Shown piece by piece: positions 25,806 through 39,905 of a stretch of 64,000 nt of DNA. The stretch comes from Owenia fusiformis (Eukaryota; Annelida; Polychaeta; Sabellida; Oweniidae). The position numbers and the translations under genes are program-made. Numbering within the stretch: the first letter of the stretch is position 1; every line of letters starts with the position of its first letter. The DNA is taken from NCBI GenBank assembly GCA_903813345.2, contig CAIIXF020000007.1, forward strand, positions 25,841,564-25,905,563, written 5' to 3'. The notes beneath the pieces are model-generated. The model was not told the origin of the DNA. It saw nothing but the letters and a program-made list of their open reading frames with translations, and did no database searches.

Positions 25806-28800
25806 TGATTGGTTAATGCTCTTATGTAGTAAGTCCTAGTTTCTTCAATGATGAGTTCGTCTCTCTGTTACATGTTATTATAGATTATTTTTATATAGAT
25901 TCCAGATGTAATTTAATTTCTTAATTCAGGAACAGGCCTGATCTTTGAGTTGACATTTAAAGAACACCAAGGGACCTTGTAAATAAAATCTCTAATTAAG
26001 TTCCAGTACCCTGTAAATCAAAACTGATTAATTATCTCAAAGGGCAAAATGTCCATCTGCACCTGGGATGAAGGCACATATTTTATAGTGGAAGTCTGTA
26101 CCTTCCTCCTTGGTAAAGGTGTTGTATCTGAGATGGAATCAGCCATATAGGAGATATGAAAGATAAAAGCCTGTTAGAAGTCCTATAAATCAGACTGTGT
26201 TAAAAGAGGGTGGAAACCATATGGGCAGAATATTACATCAACATTTATCTTCATTTATGTGATAGCCATTTTATGGTCTGAATTATCTAAATTTGGACAT
26301 ATCCTCAGAGCTTTACTTTTGTTTTATTTTAAGGTTATGGCTGCTATCTAGGGACTAAAGGGCAAGGATTCCCAGTTCCTTGTTAAATGTCATTGAAATG
26401 ATTTTTTGTAAGTAAACATGTGGATTTTAATTGAGATTGGATTTTATTTCTAGAAACCTGAACCAAATGACCTATCAACTCCTGAATTTTGAAAAAATGA
26501 ATATTAGCTTATGACATCATCCATCAATGTCAGTTCAACTGATGTCATAAATCTGAAAAATCCACTCGACCTATGGCCTTTATGAATGAAAAACAGCTCT
26601 TAAGTTTGATTGAAAAAAATTACATAGAGATAGCAGATGAAAACACTGCACACTTGCTACTTAGTGAAAGCCCTTTTGACATGAGAAAATGTTGTGGTCA
26701 GAGGATATAAGAGCTGACCACAGCAGCTGGGAATAATCAAGCCATGTATGTGTAAAGATTTGCCTGTTTATGGAACTTACAACCTGGCTATAATCAGATT
26801 AGAGACCATTGCTGCATCAGAAGAGATTGTCCATGTCTGCTTCAAGGATTATATTATAATCCTGCTTATAATTCTCTACAGATAAACCCTTATATTCAAA
26901 CACTTATATCCAAACACCTTCAAATTTCAAAATTTAAATGTCTCGATTTTTCAATTATCCTCCTAAAAGCTTCAAATGATAAAAACCTTTGTGTTAATCC
27001 AAGACTTTTGGCTTAAGTTAGACAGGTTTTACTGTATGTATGATCCATATAGCTACATCCCGTCATCTAGATTTAAAGTTTGCTATGAGACATATGTAAG
27101 CTGGGCAGAAACAATAGAGACAAAATACTAAATATTTGTGTCTCAAATGTCCTATAAAACACCAAAGATATTTACACACAAAGTAATCTTGTCTGTTGCA
27201 AAGCTAGTCTCTGTCTGTAGAGGGAAGAATAAATGTGGGACATGACACCACTGTGGTCACTTTGGCTTCTAAACAGTTTTACCACAGTGTCTGCTATGAA
27301 GCATACAACCATAATGAATCTAGGGAACACTGGTCCTAAAAGAGACAATTCACTCTTGCAGAAGCTATTTATCTTATGTAAGTAGCACAAGATCCATTTT
27401 CCAGGACAAATCTCCTCTTGCAGAGCTAGGGACCATCCACTGAGGAAGAAACAATTTTGCTTTCCATGACCCATTTCCCTAGCAGGACCCATTTCTTGGT
27501 CAGGCCTCATCTCCTGACAATCAAGACCCATTCTTCACAGCCCTTACATTAAAGCAGGGCCCATCTTATAAGATATGGTAGCCAGGAACCTCAGAGTTGT
27601 CAAAATAGCTTAAAATAATTATTTGAGAAAATAAATATTTGAAAATATGGCCCAGTATGGTCAATATTTCAGGTTACGTTTTTATTTTAAAACAGTGCCC
27701 AAGGGCCCAAATATTTTTTTACAGGATTTTCATAAAGTAAGGAGGGAATTCTAGATCCAACCCAGCAACCCCTTACATATTCATCCCATATAAATTGACC
27801 CATGGTTACCATCTGAAATGTGGAGTATCAGTTGCAAAGGAGACTGTCCAGAGAGATCTCCATTCCAACTATCTGCAACACATTAGCAGACATAAGGCAC
27901 ACTGCTTACTGACTGATGGACTGTTAGAGATACATCCATTAATCTTCCATTCATCATAGCTGCATCTGGGTGTCACATATGGTTCTCTGACTTTGAAGTG
28001 CTGTCTTGACCAATGATCAGGTACACAAGAAGCCCATTAATCCTGGGGGAATCCCACATGGGATATCCCTACCATTTAAGATATATTACTCACATAAAAG
28101 GTCCATCCACCCTGGATGTTCACCAGGTCTTAAAAAGTAATACATGCATGGACCTTCAATACATGATGGACTGTTAAAACCAACTTTTGGCTCAACTAGA
28201 GATTTAAAGGCCCTGTAAGATTAGGAAAAATTTAGTCCCACAACCTCCCTAGCCAATATTGTATATCCCTTTAAATGGGGTTTGACATTTTGCTTATGTT
28301 ACCCTTTGTCCTCTTTAATACAAAAACACATCATGAACAAATAAAGTTTCAACTTAAAGATCACCTTAGGAAATGGGGTCATCCCTAAGATTAATTCATA
28401 TGCTGGAATTTAGTCAAAACCAACATCCTCAATGGATCAATTAGGACTGGTTGATATTCTCACCACAAATAGGAATGTCTGAGTGATTGAATGAATCTAA
28501 CCACATCTAACCCACATTGACAATAGCTGATCAGTGAAAAGAGAAAATGGGTTCAATCATTTTTTAAGTGTGTCAACATTTCAATAGAAGTGTAGGACAT
28601 ATCCTGGAGGTTTGAGTGATATATTTCATAAACTTGATTTTAAAGGTAGGAATGTTATTGTGTTTATATTTAAAGGAAGCCAATGAAAAAATGTTTTATT
28701 TTTTCAAATACATGCTCAGCATTATGATTTATACTATTTGTAATTACAGTCATTAACTAAGGATTAGAGTATTATTTTTCTCAATTTTTCTAAATATATA

Positions 28801-31800
28801 GAGCCAAAGGCTTTCAAGGGAAAGCCTGTGAAAGAGGCTTGAGATGGTCCCTGGGGGTAACTGAAACATTAGGCAGCTCATAAAGTAAGGCTCTACAATG
28901 GGACTTTAGAGAACTGGTAGGAGTACAAGTTTGACCAGAGGCTGATTTCTAAACAATTTAGCAAGCTAGGGTATAACAGGTAACACAGCAGATGACAGGA
29001 GGAACTGATGCAGTAACTTGCAGAAAAGCAAATTTTCAACATGTTCAGTTTTGAAAACACAATCTATTGAGGATTTAGAAAATAACTTAACATATAACAG
29101 AATGTATACCAAGACTGAGACCTGAAGGAATTATCATTTTGCGGAGTTTGTAGGATTATAAGTGGTAATTGCTTATTATAACTGATAACTATATAGTCAG
29201 CAGTTTGATTAAGGTAGGACTTGAATGGTAACTTTTATAGTTATTTTTAAGTGCTGTCATATTGCAACCACTGGGATGCAATCTACATGTATTTCGAGGC
29301 AATTTTGAAGTTATATGATTATGTAAAACATACTTGCATATGATTTTTACATTTTCCTTTCTATATGTAAAAGATCCTGATTAAATCAATGAGAAATATT
29401 CAATGTACAGATGAAGCTACCTCAAAACATTTTTATTCTTGGGACCCCCCCCTCCCTTGATCAGGAAGATAAACTAGAAAAAGCTAGGCTGTAATATTAA
29501 CACTGTCCAGATAACCAATTAACATCTAATGAAGAATCTTCAGTTGAGGGTGATATAGAATCTAAGATAATCTACCCAAAGATTAATTAATTAACAGTGA
29601 ATTTAGTGGAACCCTGCTGGTCTCATGCAACAGCTTGAGGTTGCTATTTTGGACCATCATCATACATTATACACACTTCTACTGTAGAAATGGCAATATT
29701 CACTGGGTTTTTAATTTCATTATTTTCACTGAAAATAATTTTCAGTGAGTATCAAGACCCAGTGAAATACTTTATCAACATTAATGGCTAATGGCAGGAA
29801 AACTCTATTCAGGGAAATAAAATCCCAATTTTTGCCAATCTTCATACAGTGAAATTTAACAGTGTCAAATTATAATCATTTACAGTACACAGTTGGTGTT
29901 GGGTAACTTTTGCAGTGGCAGGATGGAACTGTTTATTTTGACATCTAACATGTCTAATAGGAAATTGTGAACATGGATATTTGATAGATATTTGGAATTA
30001 GTGAATGTAGATAGGAAATATTTCATCAAGGTTGGTATTTGCATGATTTGTCTAAATCAAAAATGCCGAATTAATACTAATTCTTAGTTGAAATTCAGGA
30101 TAATCATGATTATACTGTACTATTAAATTACTACTCTTTCTCAGAGTATAATTTGCACATACTCTTAAAATCAAATATAATTCTTTGGTGTAGCTTATAT
30201 TCAATCAGAATATGTATTGAAACTTACTGAATATGGGTACTTTAATTGATTGGTATTTATATAAATGTATTTACAGCACTTACTCTCTCTTAGAGTGTAA
30301 CTTTGCATTCACACTTTAAATCAGAGATGATTCTTCTATTATCTATGCCATCAAAACCTACACAAAATGATTTGTTATTGTGAGAGGGTAGAGTACCTGG
30401 ATAGCTGGTGAAGTTTCAGGGTAAAAAATCAGTTTTCTGACCATTTCTAACAAATCAGTTTTTGTCAAACAGGTGTAGCATATTCTACAGCTATATGGTA
30501 CTCAGCTTATCTTAACAACAGTTCCACAAACAAAATATTTAAGACAAAAAGTTGAGATAAAAGGGTTGGATGTGTAAACAACACAAAGTGGATGGCCTTG
30601 GATGGGATTTGAAGTGTGGTCCATGTCTGTATTGATGGAAACAGTCTTTCTACTTGCAATATAACTTGTGGAACTCACTTTATGATGCAGATCTCACAGT
30701 GATTTTTAAAGTTTAGTTTGGGGCAGTTTTAACTTTGAGGATTATCTTTATGTGATGTAACATATGGAATTAACTAATCTAAATAAATAACCTGATTTTA
30801 GTCTTATAGATCTACATTCAAATGTTTTCTCATTTTTTCTGCAGTATTTGGATGAAAGTATTTCTGGTATGATCAATTAAGTCAAGTCATGATCCTGCAC
30901 TCTTTCTGATCTCAAATGGATCTTTAATGGCTTTTTGAATTTGAATCTGAATATGAAATGAATGCCAGCGACTATCCCAAATTTTCAGAGTATAGTCTTC
31001 TGAAGGGTAAATTAATGTATATTTCATGATACAGCCTATAATGACAGCTTTATATATTGAGAAACACTTCTTAAGTTTCTGAAACACTTCTAAAATTTAG
31101 TGTTAGCCTCTTTTCCACAAGATAATCTCGACAGAAATAACTCAGTGTAATCCATGTAGAAGCTCTCTGGAATCAAGTTGATGCAATATTATGGTACCTG
31201 ATACCAGAAATGATGTGTATCTGCTGTGATGAGAATATGCTTCATCAGTCTGTAATAGTCTAGAGCATTCAACTAGGTGAGTGTAATCCAGGTACAGTCT
31301 GCCAGAATTCAATAGTCTGAAATTGGGATTTAGCTGAAGGAATACTTGGAGAGATTTAAATTCCAGGGCAATACCAAATCTAAAATGGAATTTAGAGGAA
31401 TAAGCTAATCAGGAGAGGAATTCTAAACAATAACTTATTTTAGATGGTATGAGTTTTCATTTTTGTCTATGCTATTTGCATTTTTTATGTAGCTCACTGT
31501 GATAATGGATAAATGGAACAGAGTTAGGATATGTTATCAGACACTGAATCTTTTTCAAATTATCTTCTGTAAGTCATAAGCATCTCGGAAAAACATGAGA
31601 AATATTAATAGGAATAATGCACTTAAGTTTTGTTGAATCTAATTACACGAGTTGAATAATACATCATCTGCATAATTAGAACATTTGTATGAGAACATAT
31701 TTATGTTATGTCTCCTTGATTAAAACACAGGAGCACAACTGGTACTATACATAGAGCTAGATTCTCAGTTATTTTCTTGCATACTTATCTCACCATGACT

Positions 31801-32178
31801 AAAAACTTTGTCTGCATGTTGTAAAATATAATTCCTTTTTAAAATAACATTGTGGTGTGCTGGCCAATGTAATGCCACTATAATATTCATATTGACCTGT
31901 ATAGACATAATCATAGGTTATTGTGCGAAAAGTATTCATAATTATCATCATTATGAAATAAATAATTAATGATATTGTTTTATTGTATGTCAAGTAAAAG
32001 TCAATATATTACTATAGGCTTTATCATTCTCATCTACATGTGCAACCGATGTGGTTGAAATGATCAATTGTTAAAAGCAATCATTATTACTATTTAAAGG
32101 TCAGATTTTCAACAAAACAAACAGTTGAATCAGTTATTGCAAACATTTAGAAAATTAATATTTGTCTTGTATTTTCAG
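25806..32178. other. Non-coding stretch up to the first coding exon
   Basis: No gene is supported. The segments 30133-30200 and 30283-30340 are diverged direct copies with a 150-base offset; both contain ctc.gagt.taa and end attctt. The 27172-27531 region is open on the minus strand for 119 codons, but its composition (repeated acccattt/ctcatctcc) is not domain-like. The stretch ends with the acceptor tgtcttgtattttcag at 32163-32178, so its right part is an intron in which at least one upstream, untranslated exon must exist. Confidence 0.45.
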
Positions 32179-32242
32179 TTAGAGTCATGATGATACATAA
32201 CTGATGTCACAATGATCTGATGTCACAATAACAATTGATGTC
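32179..32242 (+). other. 5' UTR part of the first coding exon
   Basis: The acceptor tgtcttgtattttcag ends at 32178, and 64 untranslated bases follow before the ATG. An in-frame TGA at 32213-32215 lies upstream of the ATG at 32243 with no other in-frame ATG between them, which fixes the start. The segment is rich in the string ctgatgtcac/tgatgtca, with four near-copies of tgatgtca, including short upstream ATGs in other frames that could reduce translation. Confidence 0.6.
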
Positions 32243-35200
32243 ATGATGTTATCACAGGGCGACAATTGTGTGATTTTTGTGGAAAATGCTTGGAAGAAGG
32301 ACCTATGTAGAAACTGTCTACGTCCCAAGATAGAACACAATGTTGGGAGCACAGCATCTTTATTGAGAAAACCTCCCAAATCACAAACTAGCATCGATGA
32401 AAAACTTACACATGGTAAAAGGAAGGAGCCAAATGTTACTAGAAAAGTTCTCGGGTCCTCTAGTTTAAGCCAATCAAGTTTCACATCAAAGCCAACAACA
32501 ACAAAACAGGCTAAAAGTGCACTGAAAAGATCTAATGCAGGGCAAAATAAATCACTAAATGTTGGATTCAGCAAAAGTGAGGATTTAATTGGGACAAATG
32601 GTGGGATACTCTATAGCAGTGAAGATGATGACATTGAAAACAATAATAATGCCAACAGCGACGACTCAAATGATGAACCTATGTCATCAGAGGAGCGAGA
32701 AATGGCAAAATTAACTTTCGAAAACACAAACTGGAATTCTGATCCTCATAACCTCAAAGTGAAGACAAATGGAAACATCATCAAGCGTGAGGTGATTCAA
32801 CCTGCAAAAGATCCTGCTTTACACACAAGAAAATCGCCACCACCTCAAGCTTCTCAAACTTTCAACAGAATAACAAATATTAACATCAAAGAAGACACTG
32901 ACAATGCTCCTCCAAGACTCAGAGTATCTGAGCATGAATATTCTGAAATCGCTGAAATTCAACGAACAAGTGCGGAGATTTCGAGAAAGTTTAACGATCA
33001 TGATTATAGTTCATTATCCAGCAGGGAGGGCACCCCTGAGAGATCTCAGGGAGCATACTATAATGAAAAACCTGTTCCCTCAGGTCATACATATTCTGAG
33101 GTACTCTACAACAAAGCTGCAGCGAGCCTTGACTCTGATAGTATCGCATCTTCAATGTCAATTTCAAGCAATAAAGGGTCATCAGAAAACAGTGGAGACA
33201 ATGCCTCAAAAACTGACATCTCGTCAGATAGAGGAACCCCAACTAAAGATGATAACGACTTTCCAGATGCTACACCATATAAAGTTGTAGATATTGAATT
33301 GAAAGACAGTAATCCAGTTCCTTACACTGTGGTTGATGTATCATCTATTGATGCAGCACCAATTCAGAATGAGGCTCCTAAAGTGCCAGAATTGCCCCCG
33401 CCAAATGATGAGAAGAAAAAGAAGAAAGGATCATTCCTCTTCAGACACTTTAAAAAATCAGATAAACAAAATGTGGAATTGAAATCAAAGATCACTATAG
33501 ATGCAGATAACACGGATACTTATCAAAAGTCAAACAGTCCAACAAAACCAGGCGAATCCTTCAGGAAACTCAATAATGACTTTACAACAAATTTTACACC
33601 ACAGTCATCTTTCCTGCATAATAATGTAGCAGCCAGGAATGCAATTAACTCTGACAAATCAAAACTGACTTTGGATAATCCAAATGAGCAATCTGACATC
33701 AAGCCATTGCAACCTGATTTTAAAATAACAAAACAAATAAATATTGCCCCTGACCCATCTAAATGTCCGGCTACAACTGGTATACGTGAAAGCACTGGAT
33801 CACATGCATATGAACCTATTGATGAACCAACAATATCAAAAGCAATATCCAACCCACCCCTAAAAGCTGAAAACCCAAAAGTTGAACCAGATGATAAGCT
33901 TAATGCTGACAACCAGAAACCCAAAGAGGGCACAAATAATCCAGAGAAGCGTACAAGTACTGGAGTCAAACAAACAATTCCAAAAGAGTTCCAGGAAAAG
34001 ATCTTAAGTATTGCTAATAATGTTGACTTTAAAACAGGGAAAGCGAGACCCCTGAGACCTGCCCCACCACCTCCTCCTCCACCAACACAATCCCAACAAC
34101 CCCCACAGTCCCCACCTGTTTCAGACATGCACGTTGTCAATGTACCTGAGGGTAAACTTGGATCTCCTTCTAACAAGAAAAAGTTTGGAGTGAAAACCAC
34201 AGAAATTCAAGATCCAGTCCCTGGAAATTCTAAGAAAACCAAAAAGTCTGGGAAGTCATTTTTTAAGAAGTTCTTAAGAAAGGGAAGTAACCTGGAGCCG
34301 AGTAGTTACAACTTTGGTAATTCTGGTTCAAGTGATATTCCTGGCAATACTATTGTGACAGATAGTGACAATTCTGGTGGTTCTACCGACGATGAAATGG
34401 AACACGAAGCAATCCCGGAATGCACCAGTGACCAACAGGGTGGGGATGTTCAACTTATCAAATCAAAATTCATTTCAACTTTCGCGACAAAAAACGACAA
34501 TCTTTGTAATCCCAATAAAGATAAGTTGACCAAAGTAACACTAAAATCTACTGATTCTATATGTGAATCTTCCACTGATACTGTGCATAAGCCTACTCTC
34601 AAAAAGAGTGCCTCCTACTCAATGGGAACTTTCGATGATAAAATATTAACAGACACGGAGGGTGAGCCCAGAAGAAAGAACAGTGTTCAAGACAGGATTA
34701 ATAGATACCGTGAAGCCACCTCCCAGGAGAGTACCCCAGAGAAGCCTATCAATAACACCAGGAGACCACGGAGGACCCCATCTATGAAATCACCTCCCCC
34801 ATCCCCTCCTGTGAAAAAAAATCCAAACATTATTCCAAGAAAACAATCAGATTCAGAGACAGACACAGCCTCGTCATCTCTACTGTGTCATAGTAACCCA
34901 AAAAGTCCTAAGGGCAAAATCAAAACTAAACATATTGGCAAATTACGCCAGAACAGCTCTCCTGCACTGACTATCAGTGCCCCTATTCTTCATAGCAACC
35001 TAAAACGTGCAGCTTCAATTAATGAGAACACAGAAGCGACAGCATCTGCCTGTGCCCAACAGAGAAAGACCAGACCTGTTGTGTATAACAAAAAGAAGGC
35101 TGGATCTGACAATGAGGTGAAAAGGTCAAGGTCAGCAAGCGGTGGTCTGCCTGGTCCAAGATCTTTGAGATCACCCAGTCCTGTAAGACCCCCGCAACCT

Positions 35201-35293
35201 CTTTCTAGAGTGCGCTCAGTTACAGATGGACTAATCGGAGCTAGTTTCAAGCGACCAACACGGCCACCCCCTCCTAAACGAGAAGATCTAGTT
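32243..35293 (+). CDS. peak1/prag1-like: PEAK1/PRAG1-family scaffold pseudokinase, coding exon 1 (residues 1-1017)
   Basis: This large exon encodes the disordered scaffold half of a 1596-residue protein; human PEAK1 and PRAG1 are about 1700 and 1400 residues. The family consists of cytoplasmic pseudokinases that assemble SH2, SH3 and 14-3-3 partners at focal adhesions and actin. Visible features are an N-terminal Cys pair with His (C22, C25, H32) after ENAWKKDLC, resembling the conserved family N-terminus. Tyrosine motifs suited to SH2/PTB docking occur at Y233 (YSEI), Y284 (YSEV) and Y523 (YEPI). There are two similar basic patches (391-405 KKKKKGSFLFRHFKK, 664-682) and a polyproline SH3-type tract (605-614). 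A C-terminal RSRSAS and RPTRPPPPKR lie near the exon end. The open frame runs into the intron, but the donor GTT|GTGAGT at 35294 is canonical and leaves phase 0. PEAK1 and PRAG1 cannot be told apart; this is probably the single pre-duplication gene. Confidence 0.9.
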
Positions 35294-38200
35294 GTGAGTA
35301 TGACTTAAATATTCAAGCTTTTATATTGCCTTTCTCCTCTCAGGGTTAGCTGCATCTGTATTTTGATTTCTCCGATCTTGACATCATCTTGCTTAATTAG
35401 CTAATACTTTATGTTGTATTGCAATGGCATCTAAATATGTAGTTTGATCAATTCTTAAGGAATGAAATGGTTGATTTACCTGAAGAAGATGTAGACTAAA
35501 TACATTGAAATATTGTAGATCAATCATTTGATTTGTACAATGTTATATCACAGTCTGACGATAAGAATGCCCAGATTTCAGGTACATTATGTCAGTTCTG
35601 AGTTTGTTTATGTTGAATCCTAGCAGCATTACATTGTGTTATGAATGCAGGAATTTTAGCCTCATCATACTTGATCATTACACACACCTTAATAACCCTT
35701 CATAACTTGTATTGGTTCAACAGTCATCAAGTTTAATCTGATTTCCCGTAATGATGAAGTGAAAGTTTGCATACTGAACAAAAAATCAAAAAAAGTCCAT
35801 TTGGAAAATCAAATATAGACTAGACATGACACAAAAAGTAAAAGATAACATACCGAAAAAAGTGATTGTTCTTCAGTAATTTTCAAGTTTTTCGCTTTGG
35901 TTATTGCTCGTATATGATCATATGGGCAAAACCATTTGGAGATGTTAACGCTGAAATAATTCCAAAGTATGGTTTCTTAATTTAGGAGAGCAAGACTAAG
36001 GCAACATTCACTACATTGCACATGTTAATTTGATGCAAAATCCACATTATATCAAATAAGGTTTATTTGCACATTAAAGGTACTTACATTTTTGTTTCTA
36101 TTTGTGCAACATCAGAGAACTGGCTTACTGGTAAGATTTTGTTGTACATTGGGTCACTGATACATACTCCATCTATTTAACACAAAACATTAGTTTAAAA
36201 TCTTCACACAATTAAAATTCAAAACTAATGTTTCACTTCAAAAAAATTTCTCACAGAAAATGGTCAAGTGTTAATGCTTTAAAAAAAGATATATGATATT
36301 TGTATTTGTATTCTTCTAGCTAAAACATGGATTTTTTCTTGGCCCGCTTAATACTCTGGGGTAAGAATTAAGACAATCTATTGGACGAGGGCAATAGATA
36401 CGATAGAAGGGTTGAGGGCAATAGGACTGAGGGCAATTATTACATATAACATATAATACATGCATAATTGCATGAACCTATTCCACTATACAGCACCACC
36501 ACAGTCCCTCGCATCATAGCATGTTCTTATACCTTATATTTCAAGTTTGTTGCACCAAGCATTAACAGAAATTAGAAACTGACTAAAGTTTCAAAACTTT
36601 GATCAACAATTTATGAAGCTAAAAATTGTTAAGTGACGGAGAATCATCGGGCCTCTAAAATTGATTGTGTCTTTAGCCTTTTATCTTTCTGTATAATCTA
36701 TAGGGATCTTCTCTGTGGTGGTGTGGTGTGAAATGGGTTCCAATATGCATGCTTAATATTTAAATACACATGTACATTAATGTGATTTCTTGATCATCTC
36801 AAATATTATTATTATATGTCTATAATGACCATATAACCTAATAAATTATAGTATGAAATAATAAATGAATTGAAATAAAAAAAAAGTGACTCAGGAATAG
36901 TTTAAAAGTCACATGTATTACAAATAAGATGTCCAGTTTTCAATGCAGCAGAAAAATTGCATGATTCAAAATTTCAGAATTCTTGGTCATAAAAAATCCA
37001 CAATGGTTCAAAATTAAAAGGGAGCTTCCTAAAGCTTAATAATCTAGACATTTTCATTGTAACCATAGCAGTCACTCAATTTTAAAGTTTTGAAAGAAGG
37101 TAGAGAAAACTGCCATCTTTTAAACATAAATATGTCTAAATCACCATACATAACAGTTTTGAGCAATTCACTATCATTTTTGGTTATTGTGCAGAAAAAA
37201 TATTCCTGAAAAAAGTACAATCCTTCACTTTCATCACTGATGTCTAACTATGAACCATTCACCTTGTCCCAAGTGTAACATATGCCAATGAAATTAAATG
37301 ACAGTAAAAGACCAACAATATGCTACTAATTATGACATCTGCTAATGAGCGTTTGTCTCAGAATTACTTTACCAATTAAGTAATCAATTTACATAACTTG
37401 TTTTTCCATAACACACTTATAGACGGTAAATGCAATCATCGCATAACACGTCAGGTGATGAATTGAGTTATCTAAGGAATGTTAAACCCGATTTAATCAA
37501 ACATATGTGAGCAAATCGTATCAAAGCATTCAAATGTCAAATGTGTGGACATGTTAGAATGAAAATATATATTACTTATAAAGTATATATACTTATTAAA
37601 TATATGAGATAGCTCCTTTCACTTTATGCTGAATTCTTGATTTATACATGAACAATCCACAAACAGAATTTAGAAAATCGAGGGGCCAGCTCAAAATGTT
37701 CATACTTAATTTGACACATAAGCCATTTTGATTGATTCTGGCAATGCCACACCTTAAGTAGTCCTACTCTTTTAGCAAAACAGAAAACATGATCAAAAAA
37801 TATCTAAAGAAAAAGATCTCTTCAATAATTGTGCACTTTTTATTAAAGTATACCATATATTTGATATCACATAATTTAGATTCATGATCAATCATATTAT
37901 AATATTCTATGGCAGTACACCTAATACATAGTACATGCTACGACCCACTCAGATAATGTCTACTATGATGAAAATAGTAACAATGTTTTTAAAAACAATG
38001 TTAGATATTTGAAAAATATCTTTATTTCCTATGCCTAGTTGATAAGCTACCCCCCCCCCCCCCCTCTGCACACCTCACCTCAATGGTGGTGAACCAGATG
38101 GGAGGGGGTCCAGAGAATTGGTGTAATAGCCTACTTCTATACTTTATTTCAGGTTTTCACAGATGTAAATTAACATGTCAGCATGCACTGAAAAACTGAA

Positions 38201-38303
38201 CACAGAATACACTGAATTTTTTCTCTGATCAGAAAATAGGAAAACTTTAAGTAGTCGCACTGCACAGTTCTTATCTTAAAAGGTATTTCCATTGTTATTC
38301 CAG
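35294..38303 (+). other. Intron 1 of the pseudokinase gene
   Basis: The intron begins GTGAGTATG and ends ttgttattccag, phase 0. It is AT-rich and without open frames of interest. A C run lies at 38051-38064 and an AT-only stretch near 37563-37610. No hairpin element of note was seen in it. Confidence 0.75.
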
Positions 38304-38394
38304 TCACCAGTCAAGCAGGAGGCAGAGTGTGACATTGGTGAATGTGACAACAAAGAGATGAATGATAGGACTGACAACACTCATGTACATTTGG
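38304..38394 (+). CDS. peak1/prag1-like: Pseudokinase gene, coding exon 2 (small)
   Basis: This 91-base exon is easy to miss. Acceptor ttgttattccag is followed by an open frame beginning SPVKQEAECD, ending VHL plus one base, then donor GTAAATATT. Entry in phase 0 matches exon 1. The single leftover G joins the AG that starts exon 3 to make a Glu codon. This exact phase agreement on both sides is the main support. It encodes residues 1018-1047, an acidic, probably disordered linker with two Cys residues (AECDIGECD). Confidence 0.75.
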
Positions 38395-38514
38395 GTAAAT
38401 ATTGTATATAAGGGTTATGTACTGGGAGGTTTTGGATATGGGGTTTATCCAGAGGGGGATGTGCATATCTCACAAGGGATGAACCCAATATCCAAACCGA
38501 CCATATATAACTTT

Positions 38515-38768
38515 TTTATCCTATACCAAGTAGAGTTTTCAGGGGCATATGGCCATTTCAATAGTACAAGGTGTAAAAATAAACAAATCATTCATATGCA
38601 AAGTCATTTTATTGCATTTGCACTACTTGCCGGAAGCGGGAAGATATGCGCCGAAGCGGGAGATATGGCAGGAGATATGGAGGTTCTGGATATGGAAACC
38701 TCAAAATCAGGATATGAGATATATCTTACCAACTTATCTCCCTAAAACTCTACTTGGCATAGGATAAA
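38515..38768. mobile_element. Short TIR MITE in intron 2
   Basis: TTTATCCTATACCAAGTAGA and its continuation gttttcaggg, at 38515-38544, are matched in inverted form at 38740-38768 with few mismatches. The result is a 254-base element with about 28-bp terminal inverted repeats. The interior has short direct repeats (gaagcggga, gatatgg). It is non-coding, and the superfamily is not determined because no unambiguous target duplication is visible. Confidence 0.65.
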
Positions 38769-39453
38769 TCAGCATATATAGCTCTATCTGGCTCAGCACA
38801 CATATAAGCAAATGTAGTCTAATGAGAGGCTGAAATGCAAGGTTTTGACTTGCTGCTTGCTTTTCTTTTGTACATAAATTAATTGTCAAAAACAAGGCGA
38901 AGCATTTTGTAATAGATTACCATGGCCATCTTTATTTACAAATTATTTCTATCACCTTTAGTCTATGATTACAATCAGCATTGATGACTGAGTTTATTGC
39001 ATGATGATTCTGGCATTGATAAAAATTAAGGGAAATTCATACTGATCATAACATTCATTATGATTAATTCAAACATGACCGTGCTCTATTCGAATTTCTC
39101 AACCAATCAGAATGCAGCATAGCCAATATAGAACGTTCTCTAATTCTCCATAGATGCACGACCATGCTCTATTCAATCTGCAATTTGCATTGTTTTGAGT
39201 GACGTCACATCTCAGTTGCACATCTGGGGCTCTGTCCGGGGATAGCTGTTCTTTTTTACTCCCTATTTATTTTTATTTTATCAACACCCCATGTTTGCAT
39301 ACACCGTATAAAATCTAAAACGGGGAGTAAAATAGAACAGCCCAAACAAATTCTAAAATTTTTCAGGCCGACTTCAGAATCTTGACAGCATGCGTATTCT
39401 TCCTTCATGCCCGTTCCACAGACATGGCTTTTACTAATTTTTATGTTTGAATC
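38769..39453 (+). other. Intron 2, middle part, with a small hairpin
   Basis: An inverted pair lies at 39245-39263 (agctgttcttttttactcc) and 39322-39341 (its near-complement). The short string gctctattc recurs at 39082 and 39171, followed by similar bases. No coding sequence was recognised. Confidence 0.45.
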
Positions 39454-39613
39454 GGAATAAATAATGATAGGCCATTCAATATGGTAAGATTCAGCACTCG
39501 TTGGACAGAATGTTAGTACAAATGCACTCACCTTCGGTTCGTGCTTTGTACAACATTCTGTCCAACTCGTGCTGAATTTCACCATATTGAATGGCCTATC
39601 ATTATTTATTCCT
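39454..39613. repeat. 160-bp near-perfect hairpin in intron 2
   Basis: The arms 39454-39520 and 39547-39613 pair over about 65 bases with roughly four mismatches and one single-base gap, leaving a loop of about 26 bases (aatgcactcaccttcggttc and on). It is most simply a small foldback MITE. Because it lies inside an intron of a transcribed gene, the transcript would form a long hairpin RNA. Confidence 0.75.
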
Positions 39614-39905
39614 TAATTGAGTCACACTTGAACTGACTGTAACACTCAAAATGATAAGTCACATTTAAAAGGATTAAGTTACTTATACATGATTTAGTTT
39701 TTACTTACTTGGGTGGGGGTTCCTGAGTTGACATTTAACCAAGCTGCCCCAGACTTGTCAAATTGTTTAGAAATATAAGCAGTTCCAACTGAAATTATAA
39801 ATAAACATGACACATACATTTTTGGCTATAATATGTCAATTATTTATTGATTTAGACTTCCAGATAAGAAAACAAAATTGTAATTTATATTTATATATTT
39901 TTCAG

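Noticed and set aside
27172-27531. 119-codon minus-strand open frame
   Set aside because: Composition comes from repeated acccattt/ctcatctcc strings; no domain, no splice sites, no conservation evidence.
33523-34200. 225-codon minus-strand open frame
   Set aside because: It lies wholly antisense to the pseudokinase exon 1; the glycine run mirrors the polyproline tract.
38362-38745. 127-codon open frame beside exon 2
   Set aside because: It overlaps exon 2 in another frame and runs into the intronic MITE; the short exon with matched phases explains the coding signal.
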